A stretch of 64,000 bases of DNA from Dillenia suffruticosa (GCA_033439265.1 JAVTVX010000002.1:11452174-11516173), one strand, 5' to 3'; counted from the first letter of the stretch, positions 53,040 through 64,000 are shown. Program-made: numbers and translations. The notes: a model not told the origin generated them from the letters alone.

Positions 53040-53340
53040 AACTTCTTGATTGCCAAAGGCGTGGCTCCTCTCAGCTACCTCTCTTTCTCGGTGATTGTAT
53101 AAATTTGAGCCTCTCAGCTAACTCCCTCAATTGAGCCTCTCAGGTTGATTGACCTCTCTCGGTAGTCAAGGACCGAGAGAGGTTGCTTCTTGGCAAGGTC
53201 AAGTTCTTTGGTTGACCTCAACTGAGAGAGGTCAAGCTCCTCGGCAACTAAGAGAGGTCAAGCTCCTCTGCTATAGCTCTCGGTTACAATAAAAAAAGAA
53301 AGATCCTCATTTATAGATTACCGAGAGAGGAGTTAAAAAA
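53040..53340. repeat. GAGAGG / CTCTCGG repeat patch
   Basis: Words such as CTCTCAGCTA, CTCTCGGT, ACCGAGAGAGG and AGAGAGGTCAAGCTCCTC recur on both strands over 300 bp. Similar wording (CCGAGAGG) returns at 62570-62850 and in the array at 63410-63830, so these patches may belong to one family. Confidence 0.5.
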
Positions 53341-53494
53341 AAAAAGACTGTTTACTGGTGTGGAGTTTGAATTTCAGGTGATGTGTCTGTTGGTTGAATA
53401 ATTATAAAATATAGAACTTATAATGAATAATAATTATTATAAAGGTTTGACTTGTAATATGATTCAAATACATTATGCAAACCTCGTATGAACC

Positions 53495-53572
53495 TCCATC
53501 TTTGTTGAGACATTATATGTTACCATGGAGATTTCCATCTTTGTTGAGACATTATATGTTACCATGGAGATT
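53495..53572. repeat. 39-bp tandem duplication
   Basis: TCCATCTTTGTTGAGACATT followed by ATATGTTACCATGGAGATT occurs at 53495-53533 and again immediately at 53534-53572, with no difference seen. Confidence 0.9.
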
Positions 53573-54550
53573 CCACAATCTACAGAAAGAAAATTTTGGA
53601 AAAACCAAGATACAAGACATAGTCAACGATAGTTTTAATGGTTTTATTTATTGATCGACTAAAATTTTTTTAAGGAAAAACAAAATGACGTTCTACTTGA
53701 TGTGACAAATATTTGTGTAAGGTTCTTGTATCGAAGATCTACCAAAAGCAAAGGGAAATCATCTAGAAAAATTTCTGAATCCTTTCAACTTTAAAAATTC
53801 ATTATCTCAAAACTTGGTGACGTACAACGGAGGCAAATTCCTAGGCTTTTGTTGTACACCATGAATAGTTTTCTTTATATAACACAAATTAGTAAGAGCA
53901 CCAAGAGGGTGCATTTGATTTATAATTTAAGATATTGAAAAGCAAACATCAAGTTTAATATATAGCCCTTGGTTAGGAAATATAGGCCCCAAATAAAGCC
54001 TTCACGAACATGAAGGAATAGAGAAAAGATGATTGGGTGAGAGTGCAAATGCTTGGACGTAATGGAAGAAAACCAATAAAAATCATTTTACTTATGATAT
54101 TACACAGTTAACATAATGGTATGCAGTAGTAAAATTTTGAAATTGGACAATTATTTTTTAATGCTAATCTTACTAATTGTTCTTTAGAAAGCAACGGCCT
54201 ACAATAGCACGTAATCTAATGGTTGTAATCGGGGAGAGATAGACTTGTGATAGCACCAAGAGTTGGAGAGTTAGATTATACTTAATGGTTATAATAGGAC
54301 CAAACTACACATGAAAAAAGTAAACATTTATATGACAAAATTACTGATTGTTCTGTCAAATTATAAGTTATTTCAACAACTCTCACCTAGCTTATTTATT
54401 TCTCATAATTAAACAAAACGAACTGTTATAAAATCGATCAATCTATTTCAATCTTAGATCAAAGGAAGAAAACTTACCTTCTCAACTACCGTAGCATAGT
54501 GAGTAGCAATTCAGGGTTCAACCGTCAAGATTTTCCATCAAAACACCATA

Positions 54551-55075
54551 GTGAGTCTTTTGATCAAAATTTTCTTTCCATTCCTAGAATTTGTAAGCTT
54601 TCCCTATGGAGATCATCTTAAAAGAACATGTCCCTTAATTCTTCTTTTTCCGACGAATCCATATTACGATAGGTTGATGAGATTATTTTACAATAACATA
54701 GAAAAATATAAAGAAAACAAGGAAGATAGGAAAAGAAACAATATAATCATGCGGATCTTCATTTCTACACATTTCTCATCAATCATCCAATTCAATTCTT
54801 TTTCAACAAATGGACTCCATAGATCAGATCAGGCACATGAAGAATTGGAGCACGAACTTCTTCGAATTCATAATGACTTATCTCATTTGGAAGAAAGAGT
54901 TGCAAAGATGGAAGAGAAGTTAAACATTGTGAAGGATAGATATTCTACTAACGAGCAGCGATGGATGGTCAATGGGGCTGGTGATGATGTTTGGTTATTC
55001 TTCAAATCTTGTTTGTTCAAACATACTCCAAAATTTTTTCTTGTGCTTGATACTATTTTTATGAAATATTTGTAA
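54551..55075 (+). CDS. Doubtful open frame with a coiled-coil segment
   Basis: A 174-codon frame, the longest non-transposon, non-repeat frame in this part of the window. Residues about 88-128 (HEELEHELLRIHNDLSHLEERVAKMEEKLN) look like a heptad coiled coil. The rest is rich in Phe, Ile and Asn, as expected from translated AT-rich DNA. I recognise no family and see no supporting splice sites or promoter. It could be an exon of an unknown gene, part of a decayed transposon or chance. Confidence 0.15.
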   Translation: MSLLIKIFFPFLEFVSFPYGDHLKRTCPLILLFPTNPYYDRLMRLFYNNIEKYKENKEDRKRNNIIMRIFISTHFSSIIQFNSFSTNGLHRSDQAHEELEHELLRIHNDLSHLEERVAKMEEKLNIVKDRYSTNEQRWMVNGAGDDVWLFFKSCLFKHTPKFFLVLDTIFMKYL

Positions 55076-55886
55076 TCTATTTTTTAATCCTATGTTTATG
55101 ATTATATTCATGCTCTAAATTATTTTTAATTCTATGTTTTTATTGTGCTTGTTGAGTACATTAATACTCTTGGATAGTAGACAAATTGAGAAAGTTTTCG
55201 GATAAATAGCACACATACAATTTAAGAGGTGAATCACAGAAGTTGAACATTAGAAATGTTCATTTCCACAGCATGAGTATGCCTTGGGTCGACCTTTCAG
55301 GCCCACAAAATGTTCATTTCTCTTTGTCCATCACTTCCTTGTTACGTTTGTTTGAATTTACTTTTGGGTCTCTCAACTGCATTACTCCAATTCTCCTTGG
55401 TACTTTATTACGCGTTTACTCAAGTACATCTATTATCACTATTGTTTGCTTTGTCTCAACAGTTGAACATTATTTTTTGGTTTTTGTTTTTTATTTTTCT
55501 TAATAAAACAACTTGAATAATAAGAAAAAACCTTTAGAATCTAAGTAGTGAATAAATTAGTCTGTAACTTTTTTAAAATAAAATTATCGAATATGTTAAT
55601 CATTAAATTATGGATTTTTTATGCCCTTGTAAAGCGTTATTATGAATTAAGGCTAATGGGCGATCAATTCTTTCTTTTTTCTTCTCCCCTTAATAAAAGT
55701 GAAAACTCTCACTCACATTAAATTACAATTATTTTTTCTCCTTTTTCCCCAAATAAATCTCAATAAAAATATAAGACATTTTATTAATTGTTGAAAGTAA
55801 AACCGAATTTTTTTAATTAACAAATATAATGTATAAATCTTGTTTGATATTTAACTTTTTCAATACATATCTTTTATGATATTTGG

Positions 55887-56005
55887 CATGGTCATTTTAA
55901 TGTAACCTCAGAGTATTTTCAAAGATAAACAAATATTCTCACATGGTCATTTAATGTAAGTTTCGAATGTTTACAATGAAAGATAAGTGTGCTCACGTGG
56001 TTACT
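55887..56005. repeat. About 55-bp tandem repeat, two copies, related unit beyond Copia element 2
   Basis: CATGGTCATT(T)TAATGTAA begins at 55887 and 55942, each followed by a related 40-base tail containing TGTGCTCAC or ATTCTCAC. A third related stretch, GGTCATTTAATGTGAG then TGTTTGCAGTGAAATGTGCT, lies at about 62655-62700 on the far side of the Copia insertion. Confidence 0.55.
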
Positions 56006-56309
56006 TGAATAAAACATTTGAGCATGCATGTGCCGTGAGTATCTGAAATTTTTATCAAGAATTAATGCATGTTTGGACTTGGTCGGCTGGCCTTTTATGG
56101 CTTGTTGGTCGGCTGTCTTAGTTTTTTCAATTCAGCTCGGTTGACCGAGAACCCTCTTGGCAAGCAGAATTATCGAGACTTTACTCGATTGGCTAAATTA
56201 CCAAGAGTCTTGCTCAGTTGGCTAGAACCTTGCTCAGTTGGTTGGATTACTGTGAACCTTAGTTGACTGTATTACCAAGATCTTAGCTCAATTGATTGGT
56301 TAGCCAAGA

Positions 56310-56862
56310 TGATAGATTCCATATTGCAAACAAAATGCAATAATAATTAAAAATAATTTGAGAAAAAGGATCGAATGTATCTCCTGTCATTTTCAATTCC
56401 AACGATTTTCAGTAATTGTGATAACGCCAAATGATACGATCTCCGACGATCTCCGACAATCTCCGACGATTGCGATAATATCAAAATAATGTGCTCAAGC
56501 CTTCTAAACCCTCAATTTCTCTCAATAGCTGGTGTAGAGACTTAAAATTTAGATTTAGGGACCCAATGCATTAGGAGGGGATTTATATAGTCTCTCAACC
56601 ATAAAAAAGTTTTTAAAACCCCATAATTATCACTCTAAAATATTATTGATCATAATGAGGATTTAATCAAATATTCATAACCGAAAATAAGATTAATTGT
56701 GTAAAAGTTTGAATGGGACACCTAAATCAAACCAAATGCATCCCAATTCAAATCCCTTCCATTATTTATCACATTTAATTCTCTTTCGGTTATATTTTTT
56801 CCATTAACTTCATTTTGAATGTATTAACTTATTCATGAGATTTGAATTTAAAATTCATAACA
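56310..56862 (-). repeat. 3' LTR of Copia element 2
   Basis: On the plus strand it starts TGATAGATTCCATATTGCAA and ends TTCATAACA. Preceded on the element's strand by the polypurine tract GGGTCAAGTGAAAGAA (56878-56863). It contains a short array of GATCTCCGAC (56440-56470), partly repeated in the other LTR. Confidence 0.9.
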
Positions 56863-57179
56863 TTCTTTCACTTGACCCAACAAACTGACTTGAAATCAAA
56901 ATCAAATCAATTCTGTATGAAAATAGAGTATATAAGTCACGGTGATAAATTCTTTAAAGGTGAGTATTGTTTTCTGTGTACTACAATACATTCTATTTTC
57001 TAATCTTATGGTAACATTTACTTTATGAATAAATTTTACGTTTATTCGGAATCCAAATTTAATAAATTTATCTCAAAATAACAATATGTGTATAATTTTA
57101 TTAAGAAAATTCAACTCTGAGTTTCATTTAAATAAGGCAATAAACACATATTTATAACATGATCCCTAAACCTACTTTG

Positions 57180-57840
57180 TGGCATGCTTTTGGTTAAGGG
57201 ATCGGCTAACATATAATCAGTACTAATATGTTGGATTACAACTTTATTGTCCAACATTCTTTCCCTAATGGTTAAGTACTTTATGCCATATGATTATTTC
57301 GACTACCACTCTTATTATTCTTAGCAAAAAATACAGTAATTGAATTATCACAAAATATAAATAATGGTTTAGGTATAAAATCTAAAACCCTAAATCCGAA
57401 TATGAAACTCTTGAATCACACTGCGTGTGACGTAGTTTCAAAATACGCCATGAACTCAGCTTCCATAGTAGAGATCACGATCAATGTCTGCTTAACACTC
57501 CTCCACGATAGAACTCCACCGGCCATCATAAAGATGTAACCCGATGTTGATTTCTGAGAATCAACACAGTCGACAAAATCCGAATCTTAATACCCGACCA
57601 CTTCCAGATTGTCGGTTCTTCTATATGTAAGCATATGTTTCTTGGTGCCTTATAGATATCTCAACACCTTTTTTGTAGTTTTCTAATATTCCAAATCCGA
57701 GTTATTTTGATATCTACCTAATATCTCCACAACATGTACTATATCAGGTCTTGTACAAATCTGTGTATATATGAGACTTCCAGCAACAAAAACATATTGG
57801 ACGTTAACCATCTGTTCCCTTTACAAATCTATCTTAGGGC
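57180..57840 (-). pseudogene. RNase H region of Copia element 2
   Basis: The minus-strand translation gives ICTRPDIVHVVEILGRYQNN, RRTDNLEVVGY, KSTSGYIFMMAGGVLSWRSV, ISTMEAEFMA and finally ISTDYMLADPLTKSMP, the normal order for Copia RNase H and its C-terminal end. Several in-frame stops are present. Confidence 0.82.
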
Positions 57841-57841
57841 A

Positions 57842-58596
57842 TTAGTTCAAATTGAATTTATCCCCTTTGACAATCGGAGCTATATTTAGTGAACAGCTCT
57901 CTATCCTATATCTCTTAAGAATTTTATTGATGTAAATCTCTTGAGATAGTCCCAAAACCTTATGAAATATATCTCGATGTATCTTTATACCGATGACATA
58001 AGATATATCATTTAAATCTTTTATCTCAAAATTCTTAGAGAGGAATTGTTTCACCTCATATAACATCCCCTTATCATTGGTGGCAAGTAGTATATCATCC
58101 ACATAAAAGACAAGGAAACAGAATTTACTCCCACTGACCTTGAGGTATATACATTGATTCACAATATTCTCTTCAAAATCGAATGAAGTCACTACATTGT
58201 GGAATTTTAAATACCACTGGCGGCAGGCTTGTTTCATCCTTTATATAGATTTCTGTAGTTTGCACACCAAATGTTCACTACGACTAGAGGAAAATCCTTC
58301 GGATTGACACATGTAAACCTTTTTTCTCGAGTATATCTCCTTAATGTAGGTTCAACATTCTTTGAAAGAGAAAGTTGACTAATTTGATCTTGGTCAGCTA
58401 TTTGTGGAATTTCTTGGTTATCACCCATACTCTGATTTGTGTCCATAGACACTTGAGAGTCATTTTGAAAAACAACTAACTTGGTACTTGAATTTGAAGG
58501 GAAATTTAATGGGTTTCTTTTAGGAGTTAACTCTCGAAAGTTTTCCCTCCCACTGACTAAATCATGCTTTAAAAATCTAGCATTTCTAGATTCCAC
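57842..58596 (-). pseudogene. Reverse transcriptase of Copia element 2 with internal deletion
   Basis: The C-terminal half is open (58237-57842): RQWYLKFHNVV, LVFYVDDILLATNDKG with the YVDD active site, then KQFLSKNFEIKDL. Upstream (58596-58320) comes the linker ETRNA-like ESRNARFLKHDLVSG followed by RRYTREKRF. At about 58318 the sequence jumps straight to CQSEGFSSSRSEHLVCKLQK, which belongs after the first catalytic Asp motif. The segment that should carry WDLV-x-LP, ARLVAKG and DVKTAFLNG is missing, so the RT is dead independently of its stops. Confidence 0.85.
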
Positions 58597-58707
58597 AAAT
58601 CTAGTGTGGTAGGATAGACAATAAAATTAGCATCGTTTGGACCTTTCGGCATAACCGACAAAATATTCATTTACGGTTCTTGGATCCAGTTTCTTTTTTC
58701 ATGGATT

Positions 58708-59268
58708 TTAAATCTTTATCTTTGCAGGACAACCCAAAATACGTACATGTCTTAAACTAGATTTCCTACTTTTGAATAACTCGAAAGAAGTTTTGGCTAC
58801 TCTCTTAGTTGGAACTCTGTTTAAGATGTACAATGTCATCCTGAGAGCTTCAGTCAACAAGAATTTAGGCAATTTGGAGTTAGCCATCATGCTCCTAACC
58901 ATATCAAGCAAGGTCATGTTCCTTTTTTCAGCTACCACATTCTGGTCAGGTGAATCATGCATGGTATATTGGGTAACAATCTCATTTTCTTGAAAGAACT
59001 TTGCAAATGGACATGGTGCTTGTCCATCATCTGTATACCTTCTATAGTATTCTCCACCTCTATCTAACTTCACAATTTTTATTTGCTTATTATATTGTTT
59101 ATCTACTTCTGCCTTAAAAATTTTAAAGTAATCCAATTTCTCGTTCTTATGGCGAAAGATATAGAGACACATATATCGTAAGTAATCATCTATAAATGAA
59201 ATGAAATAACTATAACCATACGAATTTGTACCTGTAGTACAAATATCCGTATATATGATCTCTAGCAA
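58708..59268 (-). pseudogene. Integrase core of Copia element 2, catalytic triad kept
   Basis: This 186-codon frame contains LEIIYTDIC (first Asp), SYFISFIDDYLRY, IVKLDRGGEYY (second Asp), and NVVAEKRNMTLLDMVRSMMA (Glu), the D-D-E triad of retroviral-type integrases. It continues into LNRVPTKRVAKTSFELFKSR. It is the best preserved domain of the element but has no connected start or polyprotein frame. Confidence 0.88.
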
Positions 59269-59379
59269 TTTTGAGTTCTTCCCCGCACCTTTTGAGTCTT
59301 GTTGGTCTGTTTTTCCTTAATGCAATCCACACAAGTCTCAAAATCAGTAAAGTAAGAGTGTCAAGTACTCCATTCTTTA

Positions 59380-59990
59380 TCAATTTTTTTATTCTTTTTA
59401 TGGAGATGTGTCCTAATCTCCGGTGCCACAACATGGAAGAATTTTCTTCAATGACACTTCTTTTAACCTCTGTTTGTATTACATTCATGTAAGTATTATC
59501 TTGTAAAATAATAGTATAGAATCCATATAATAATATACCATAATCAACGACATTTGAACCATAAAATAATATCATTTTATTACTAAATTGGAAAGAGTAA
59601 TTGAATTGTACAAGTTTTGAAATGAAAATTAACTTCCTAAAAAATTTAGATACATAAAATACTCTCTCCAATTTCAAGATATGCCGGCTTGCTAATGTGA
59701 GCTCGTAATCACGAATGGTCTTTACTCATGAGCCCATCTTATTGTCTGAATATATGAGTTGTTCACGATCCACTGGCTTCCTTAGGTTTTGCAAGCCCTG
59801 CAACACATTCGTAATGTGAATGGTACAACCAAAATCACTCCACCATGTGTCATGAGAAATCTTAATCATGTAAGATTCATAACAAACTAATGAGATTTCC
59901 ATACCTTCATTCTCAAGCCACTGCTTGTACTTGACACAATCATGCTTCATTTGTCCCTTCTTTTTACAAATGAAACACTTGGACTCCTTC
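59380..59990 (-). pseudogene. Zinc knuckle, protease remnant and GAG-pre-integrase of Copia element 2
   Basis: At about 59976-59935 the minus strand encodes CFICKKKGQMKHDC, a CCHC knuckle whose His is replaced by Gln. The protease active site D-S-G reads SDFGCTIHIT (59840 region), a lost Ser. SSMLWHRRLGHISIKRIKKL (59450-59400) is the GAG-pre-integrase motif. Confidence 0.8.
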
Positions 59991-60082
59991 TTTATGTCCG
60001 CCTTTAATTTTGTGCCCTTGGGGTTTGACTTAAATTTGGCCTTTTTCTTTTCTTATACTATCACATGTGCACTAACAGAACT

Positions 60083-60670
60083 TTACTTCATCTCCATCAA
60101 CAGTCTTCCTTCCTCCTGTACACACATGGCCATCAATTCGTTGATAGACCATTTTTCTTTATGTGTGTTGTAAGAGATCTTAAAAGAATTGTAGGGATGA
60201 GGGAGAGAATTCAAAATAAAGTGCACAAGAAAGGACTCAAATATCTCAATCTCCAGATTCTTTGGTTGAATAACAATGTCTCGCATCTACATGATGTGCT
60301 CGGGTACACCGTGGACAGTAATGAGACTCATGGAAGAGAATTACATAATGAGAGTACTGGCGAAAGACTTCTCCGATATCGCAAATTGCTCATCTATAAT
60401 CTTAAGAAGAGCACGAATATTGGTATATTGATTGATCGAGTTACGGATACCAATCGAAATTTTGCTCTTTATGAATATGGTATTTAGGTGATTAGATCGT
60501 TCCCATTTTTCATAAAGAGCATTTTCGTCTATAGAGCTAGTATTGGTCGCCGGAGGTGGCTCATCCCTCCATATAGCATAGTCAATGTCCAAGCAGCCCA
60601 AATGGAGAAGTACAGTTTCTCTCAATTCCTTATAATTCTCTCCATTCAAATCGGAAAAATCGGATTTCAA
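60083..60670 (-). pseudogene. gag of Copia element 2
   Basis: Reading 60670-60341: DFSDLNGENYKELRETVLLH, LGCLDIDYAIWRDEPP, then YEKWERSNHLN, the N-terminal Copia gag (DUF4219/UBN2-like). It continues in another frame at 60286-60083: FLVHFILNSLPHPYNSFKIS and NTHKEKWSINELMAMCVQEE. A frameshift separates the halves. Confidence 0.85.
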
Positions 60671-61962
60671 ATCTATGATTTGGAATACTGCAAAATAAAT
60701 AAATATATTTACTAATTATATGTGAAACATTTAATATATATCTACCAATATAAACATATGAAAATAAATTTATAACATAAAAATTATCTATGGGCTAAAT
60801 TTCTAATTTTATTAGATTTGTTTGACCTTATGATAAGATTTATAAAAAATAAATCATTTCTCAATGCCTGTGGGCTAATTGAGATTGAGAAACTACAAAT
60901 AGTTAGTCTTTTCTTAATCATTTATCCTTTTCTACTTAGACCTACAAGACGATTTTTTTAGTACACCAGGTAGGTTCCCAAGTAGGTGGTGAGTCACATG
61001 GAACCTGCTTAAGAACCGGCCAATCTTAGACTTATTCTCATCTTTTTGACAGAACCAAGCTAAACATGCACTAAATCAACTGCACTTATAGTATTATATA
61101 GAAAATGGATTTCATATAACTAGATAACTATTGAAAATAACTTTTTTGATATCTTATCTCTCATTTTATTATTTTTATGCAACAAAAATTCCTGTAGGAT
61201 AAAATTTATTATATAAAAATAATTTTCATGACAAATTTATCATTTTCTTAATGTGGTCATGCTTTATATATAATTTTTCTATTTAATTATGACTGTTATG
61301 GCTAAACCCTAATTAATTTTAAACATTATATTGATCATAAGAATAATAATATTAATTAATTTTGATATGCTAAGGTGCATAAAATATTTAATACATTTTA
61401 TTAATTTTGTACCTCTCCTTGTGTATAAAATATATTAAAAATTAATTTTATATACAATATTTTTAATATAAAGGTCTAATATGAAACAATTAAAACTTTA
61501 TTAGACCTTTTAAAATATATCATAGGAACTTGATTGAAAAAGTGAATGACCCTTTTAAAATCATTTAATACAAGATAAAAATAATTTTCAAAAAGTAAAG
61601 AATTGATCATATGGTCATTCATTAAATAAATAAATATTTAAAATATTACGATTTTTTTCAATTGTCTTTTATGGTCCATTTATTTCATTTTATACACTTT
61701 TAATGTTTTCATATTCACTTGATGAACTCCAAGGGTCCCAATCCGAAATCAATGGCTTCCGTTGAGTTCAATGCCGGAAAACCACCAGAAAGTGCAAAAA
61801 TACTTCAAAATAATTTTTGAAAATATAGTTTTGATCATAATAATATAAGTATTTCAAATTTTCAAAAAATCAAAATTTTGGGCCACTAATTCAAAAATCC
61901 GAAAATCCAAATTTTGAAAAAATTTTGAAACTCGTCGGAATTTTGAAAGTGTACGACAAAAC

Positions 61963-61975
61963 AACTCTGATACCA
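61963..61975 (-). other. Primer-binding site of Copia element 2
   Basis: TGGTATCAGAGTT on the minus strand, two bases inside the 5' LTR, is complementary to initiator tRNA-Met. Confidence 0.88.
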
Positions 61976-61977
61976 AA

Positions 61978-62531
61978 TGATAGATTCTATATTGCAAACC
62001 AAATGCAATAATAATTAAAAATAATTTGAGAAAAATGATCGAATATATCTCCGGTCATTCTCGATTTCGACAATTTCTGACAATTGTGATAGCACCAAAT
62101 GATATTGGAACGTGCACGAATTCTGACGATCTCTGACAATTACGATAGCACCAAAATAACGTGCACAAGTATTCCAAACCCTCAATTTCTCTCAATAGAT
62201 GGTGTAGATATTTGAAATTTGGATCTAGGGACCCAATATATTAGGAGGGGATTTATATAGGCTCTCAATCACAAAGAGTCTTTAAAATCTCATAATTGTC
62301 ACGCTCGAATATTACTGGTCATAATGGGAGTTTAATCAAATATTCATAACCGAAAATAAAATTCATTATGTAGAGATTTGAATGGAATACCTAAATTCGG
62401 TTAAATATATGTCAATTCAAATGTCTTCCATTCTTTATTACATTTAATCCTCTTTCGATTATGTTTTTCCTATTAATTTTATTTTGAATGCATTAATTCA
62501 TTCATAAGATTTGAATTTAAAATTCCTAAAA
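61978..62531 (-). repeat. 5' LTR of Copia element 2
   Basis: Direct copy of 56310-56862 with about 15% differences. It ends (plus strand) TTCCTAAAA, where the partner has TTCATAACA, and is followed at once by the target duplication CAAGA. Confidence 0.9.
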
Positions 62532-62536
62532 CAAGA

Positions 62537-63409
62537 CACAGTTGGCCAAGACACCTGCTCGGTTGGACCCTTCTCAGTTAGCCGAGAGATCCTTTACGGT
62601 TGTGTACTTCTCGGTTGGTTGAGACACTATGAATAACAACATTTAGATTGATTAGGTCATTTAATGTGAGTTCAGAATGTTTGCAGTGAAATGTGCTCAT
62701 GCGGTAAATTGAGAGATTCAAACCCATATGTTCTGAGAATATTCATGAATGATGCAGGGACAGTTGGCTGATATTTTGACTTGATTGGCTTTTATGCTCA
62801 ATTACCCGAGAGGAGCTTCTCAGTTTGCCGAGAAAGTGGCTTCTGTTTTATTTTGTCAGTTTGTCTAATTTTTCTAAGTGGTGCTCAGTTTATTTCATCC
62901 ATACTGATTCAATTAATTTCTTCCGATTTAAAGTTCAAAATTTTCTAATTTTGCTCGTTATCAAAACTTAAATATGTTAACAAACACCGTTTCCTTAAAA
63001 AAAAAAAATGGTTAGTAAGCAAAACAGGAATTGTGTTGGTCGGCCAGGCCACGGCCTCGTCAACCAAGGCCCCTTTTTTTACACTTTTTTTTTTTGTTTT
63101 TCTTTTAACTATTTTTTTTCCTGCTTACTTGACAAAGAGAAGCAATGAAACTGAGAGATGCATTACTTCTCCGGTACATATTATTTACTCCTCAACACAT
63201 TGTTTTTCATTTACCTATAGGTAATGTTATTTTCCCTTTACTTAAGACATATACACAAATAAAAATTAAATATACAAATAAAAAAATTGTGTTCAAATTT
63301 TAAAAAAATATATATTATTTTTTTCTCGATCATTTCTATCTCTCGGTATGTTATCCTATTTCTTCTACTATTGCAACACGAAGAGAGTCATGAGAGCAAA
63401 GAGGTACAC
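62537..63409. other. Non-coding, flank of Copia element 2
   Basis: It begins with CGGTTGG/CCGAGAG wording that also flanks the Copia element on its left, followed by AT-rich sequence with poly(A)/poly(T) runs (62997-63010, 63080-63120). No gene seen. Confidence 0.45.
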
Positions 63410-63830
63410 AACAAAGTTGAAAGTTGAGAGAGGCATGTGGAAAATTTACTGAGAGATGGTAATTAGCATTTGTAATTGTGCGAGTGCTGAGAGTACCGAG
63501 AGGTGATGTAAATGCAAGTCTATCATTCAAATCTTGATAGAGCCGAGAGCCGAGAGCCGAGAGGCACACAAGAAACTTGAGAGAAGCATACAGAAAATGT
63601 ATCACGAGATAGCAATCCGTATTATTTAAATGAGTATAGATATCAAGAGGTAATGTAAATACAAGTGTATCGTTCAAATCTTCATGCAAACCAAGAGGTA
63701 GGAAACTCGAGAGAAGCATACAAAAAATGTACTGAAAGGTAGTAATCCATATTTAATGTGTGCAGATACCGAGAGGTGATATAAATACAAGTGTATCGCT
63801 CAAATCTCTTTGCAAGCCGAGAGGTAGTGT
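63410..63830. repeat. Tandem repeat, 130-152-bp unit, about three copies
   Basis: Each unit runs (T/C)(T/C)GAGAGA(G/A)GCAT, (G/A)AAAAT(T/G)TA, GAGGT(G/A)ATGTAAAT(G/A)CAA, GTGTATCG(T/C)TCAAATCT. Unit starts are at 63425, 63577 and 63707. The first unit carries an extra GAGCCGAGAGCC triplication near 63543. The array trails off at about 63900 and may continue beyond the window. Confidence 0.8.
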
Positions 63831-64000
63831 GTCGATAAGTAAATGGGAGGATGGAGATTGTATTTGAACAATACCAAGCTGAGAGGTAGTGTACTAATGA
63901 GTAAAGCTGTGCACATTGATCTGCCCGACAAGATGCACGAAAAAGAAAACAAGAGATGGAAAATATTTCCTAGACAAAAGATGAGAAAGAAGAATAAACT

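Larger units (their letters stand above)
52457..56304. other. Intergenic with small repeats, no firm gene
   Basis: It holds a 74-bp-spaced duplication of AATAATATATGAATAATGAT (52469 and 52543), a GAGAGG-rich patch at 53040-53340, a 39-bp tandem duplication at 53495 and a 55-bp tandem repeat at 55887. From 56070 to 56300 the phrase GCTCAGTTGGCTAGA and variants repeat irregularly. One doubtful open frame is listed separately. Confidence 0.45.
56310..62531 (-). mobile_element. Ty1/Copia LTR retrotransposon (copy 2), older, with RT deletion
   Basis: LTRs of 553 and 554 bp (56310-56862 and 61978-62531) bound the element, and a perfect target duplication CAAGA (56305-56309 and 62532-62536) confirms both borders. 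On the minus strand the order is 5' LTR, primer-binding site, gag, zinc knuckle, protease remnant, GAG-pre-integrase, integrase, reverse transcriptase, RNase H, polypurine tract, 3' LTR: a Copia element. LTRs differ at roughly 15% of positions by eye, so this insertion is much older than element 1. The outermost base pair of the right LTR has changed (TG end now TT on the minus strand). All frames are broken. Confidence 0.93.

Overview
The window is nuclear DNA of a flowering plant, most likely a dicot. It is AT-rich, its genes have short exons with GT-AG introns, and it carries plant-specific families (AP2/ERF transcription factor with a CRF motif, early-nodulin-like cupredoxin). It is dense in Copia, hAT, SINE and microsatellite sequence typical of plant intergenic space. 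No organelle, bacterial or viral gene cluster, CRISPR array or operon is visible. I cannot name the species.

Four host genes are well supported. (1) A two-exon twin CX9C (CHCH) small protein lies on the minus strand at 176-1652. (2) A two-exon early-nodulin-like cupredoxin lies on the plus strand at 11390-12331 and has lost the blue-copper ligands. (3) A single-exon cytokinin response factor (AP2/ERF) lies on the minus strand at 24105-25220. (4) A four-exon ubiquitin-conjugating E2 of the UBC8/10 type lies on the minus strand at 40824-47278; its protein reconstructs to exactly 148 residues. A possible orphan first exon of an LRR receptor kinase (2801-2891) is the only other host coding hint. 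These genes have unrelated jobs and form no functional unit.

The rest is mobile and repetitive DNA. A 7.0-kb Copia element (4065-11070) with 484-bp LTRs separates the orphan exon from the cupredoxin gene. A CACTA-like, CGACGG-rich segment with AT-rich tandem repeats and a SINE fills about 20085-21475. An LTR element of about 1.25 kb without pol (47904-49150) lies just upstream of the E2 gene. It is followed by a 3.0-kb decayed hAT element (49284-52286) with a perfect 8-bp target duplication. A second, older Copia element (56310-62531, minus strand) carries a deletion through its reverse transcriptase and a perfect 5-bp target duplication. Small tRNA-related SINE copies, a foldback MITE, an unnamed 170-bp dispersed repeat, long GA/CT tracts and several tandem arrays fill the gaps. 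The longest gene-free stretch is about 25.2-40.8 kb.

I found no convincing novel biological system. The most informative signals concern transposon biology: a Copia copy with nearly identical LTRs but a reading frame full of stops, which suggests it moved in trans; a GC-rich GCGCGTG-repeat leader inside it; a very short SINE with a clean target duplication inside an E2 intron; and a poly(T) tract flanked by a 15-17-bp duplication that looks like a tail-only retrotransposition scar.
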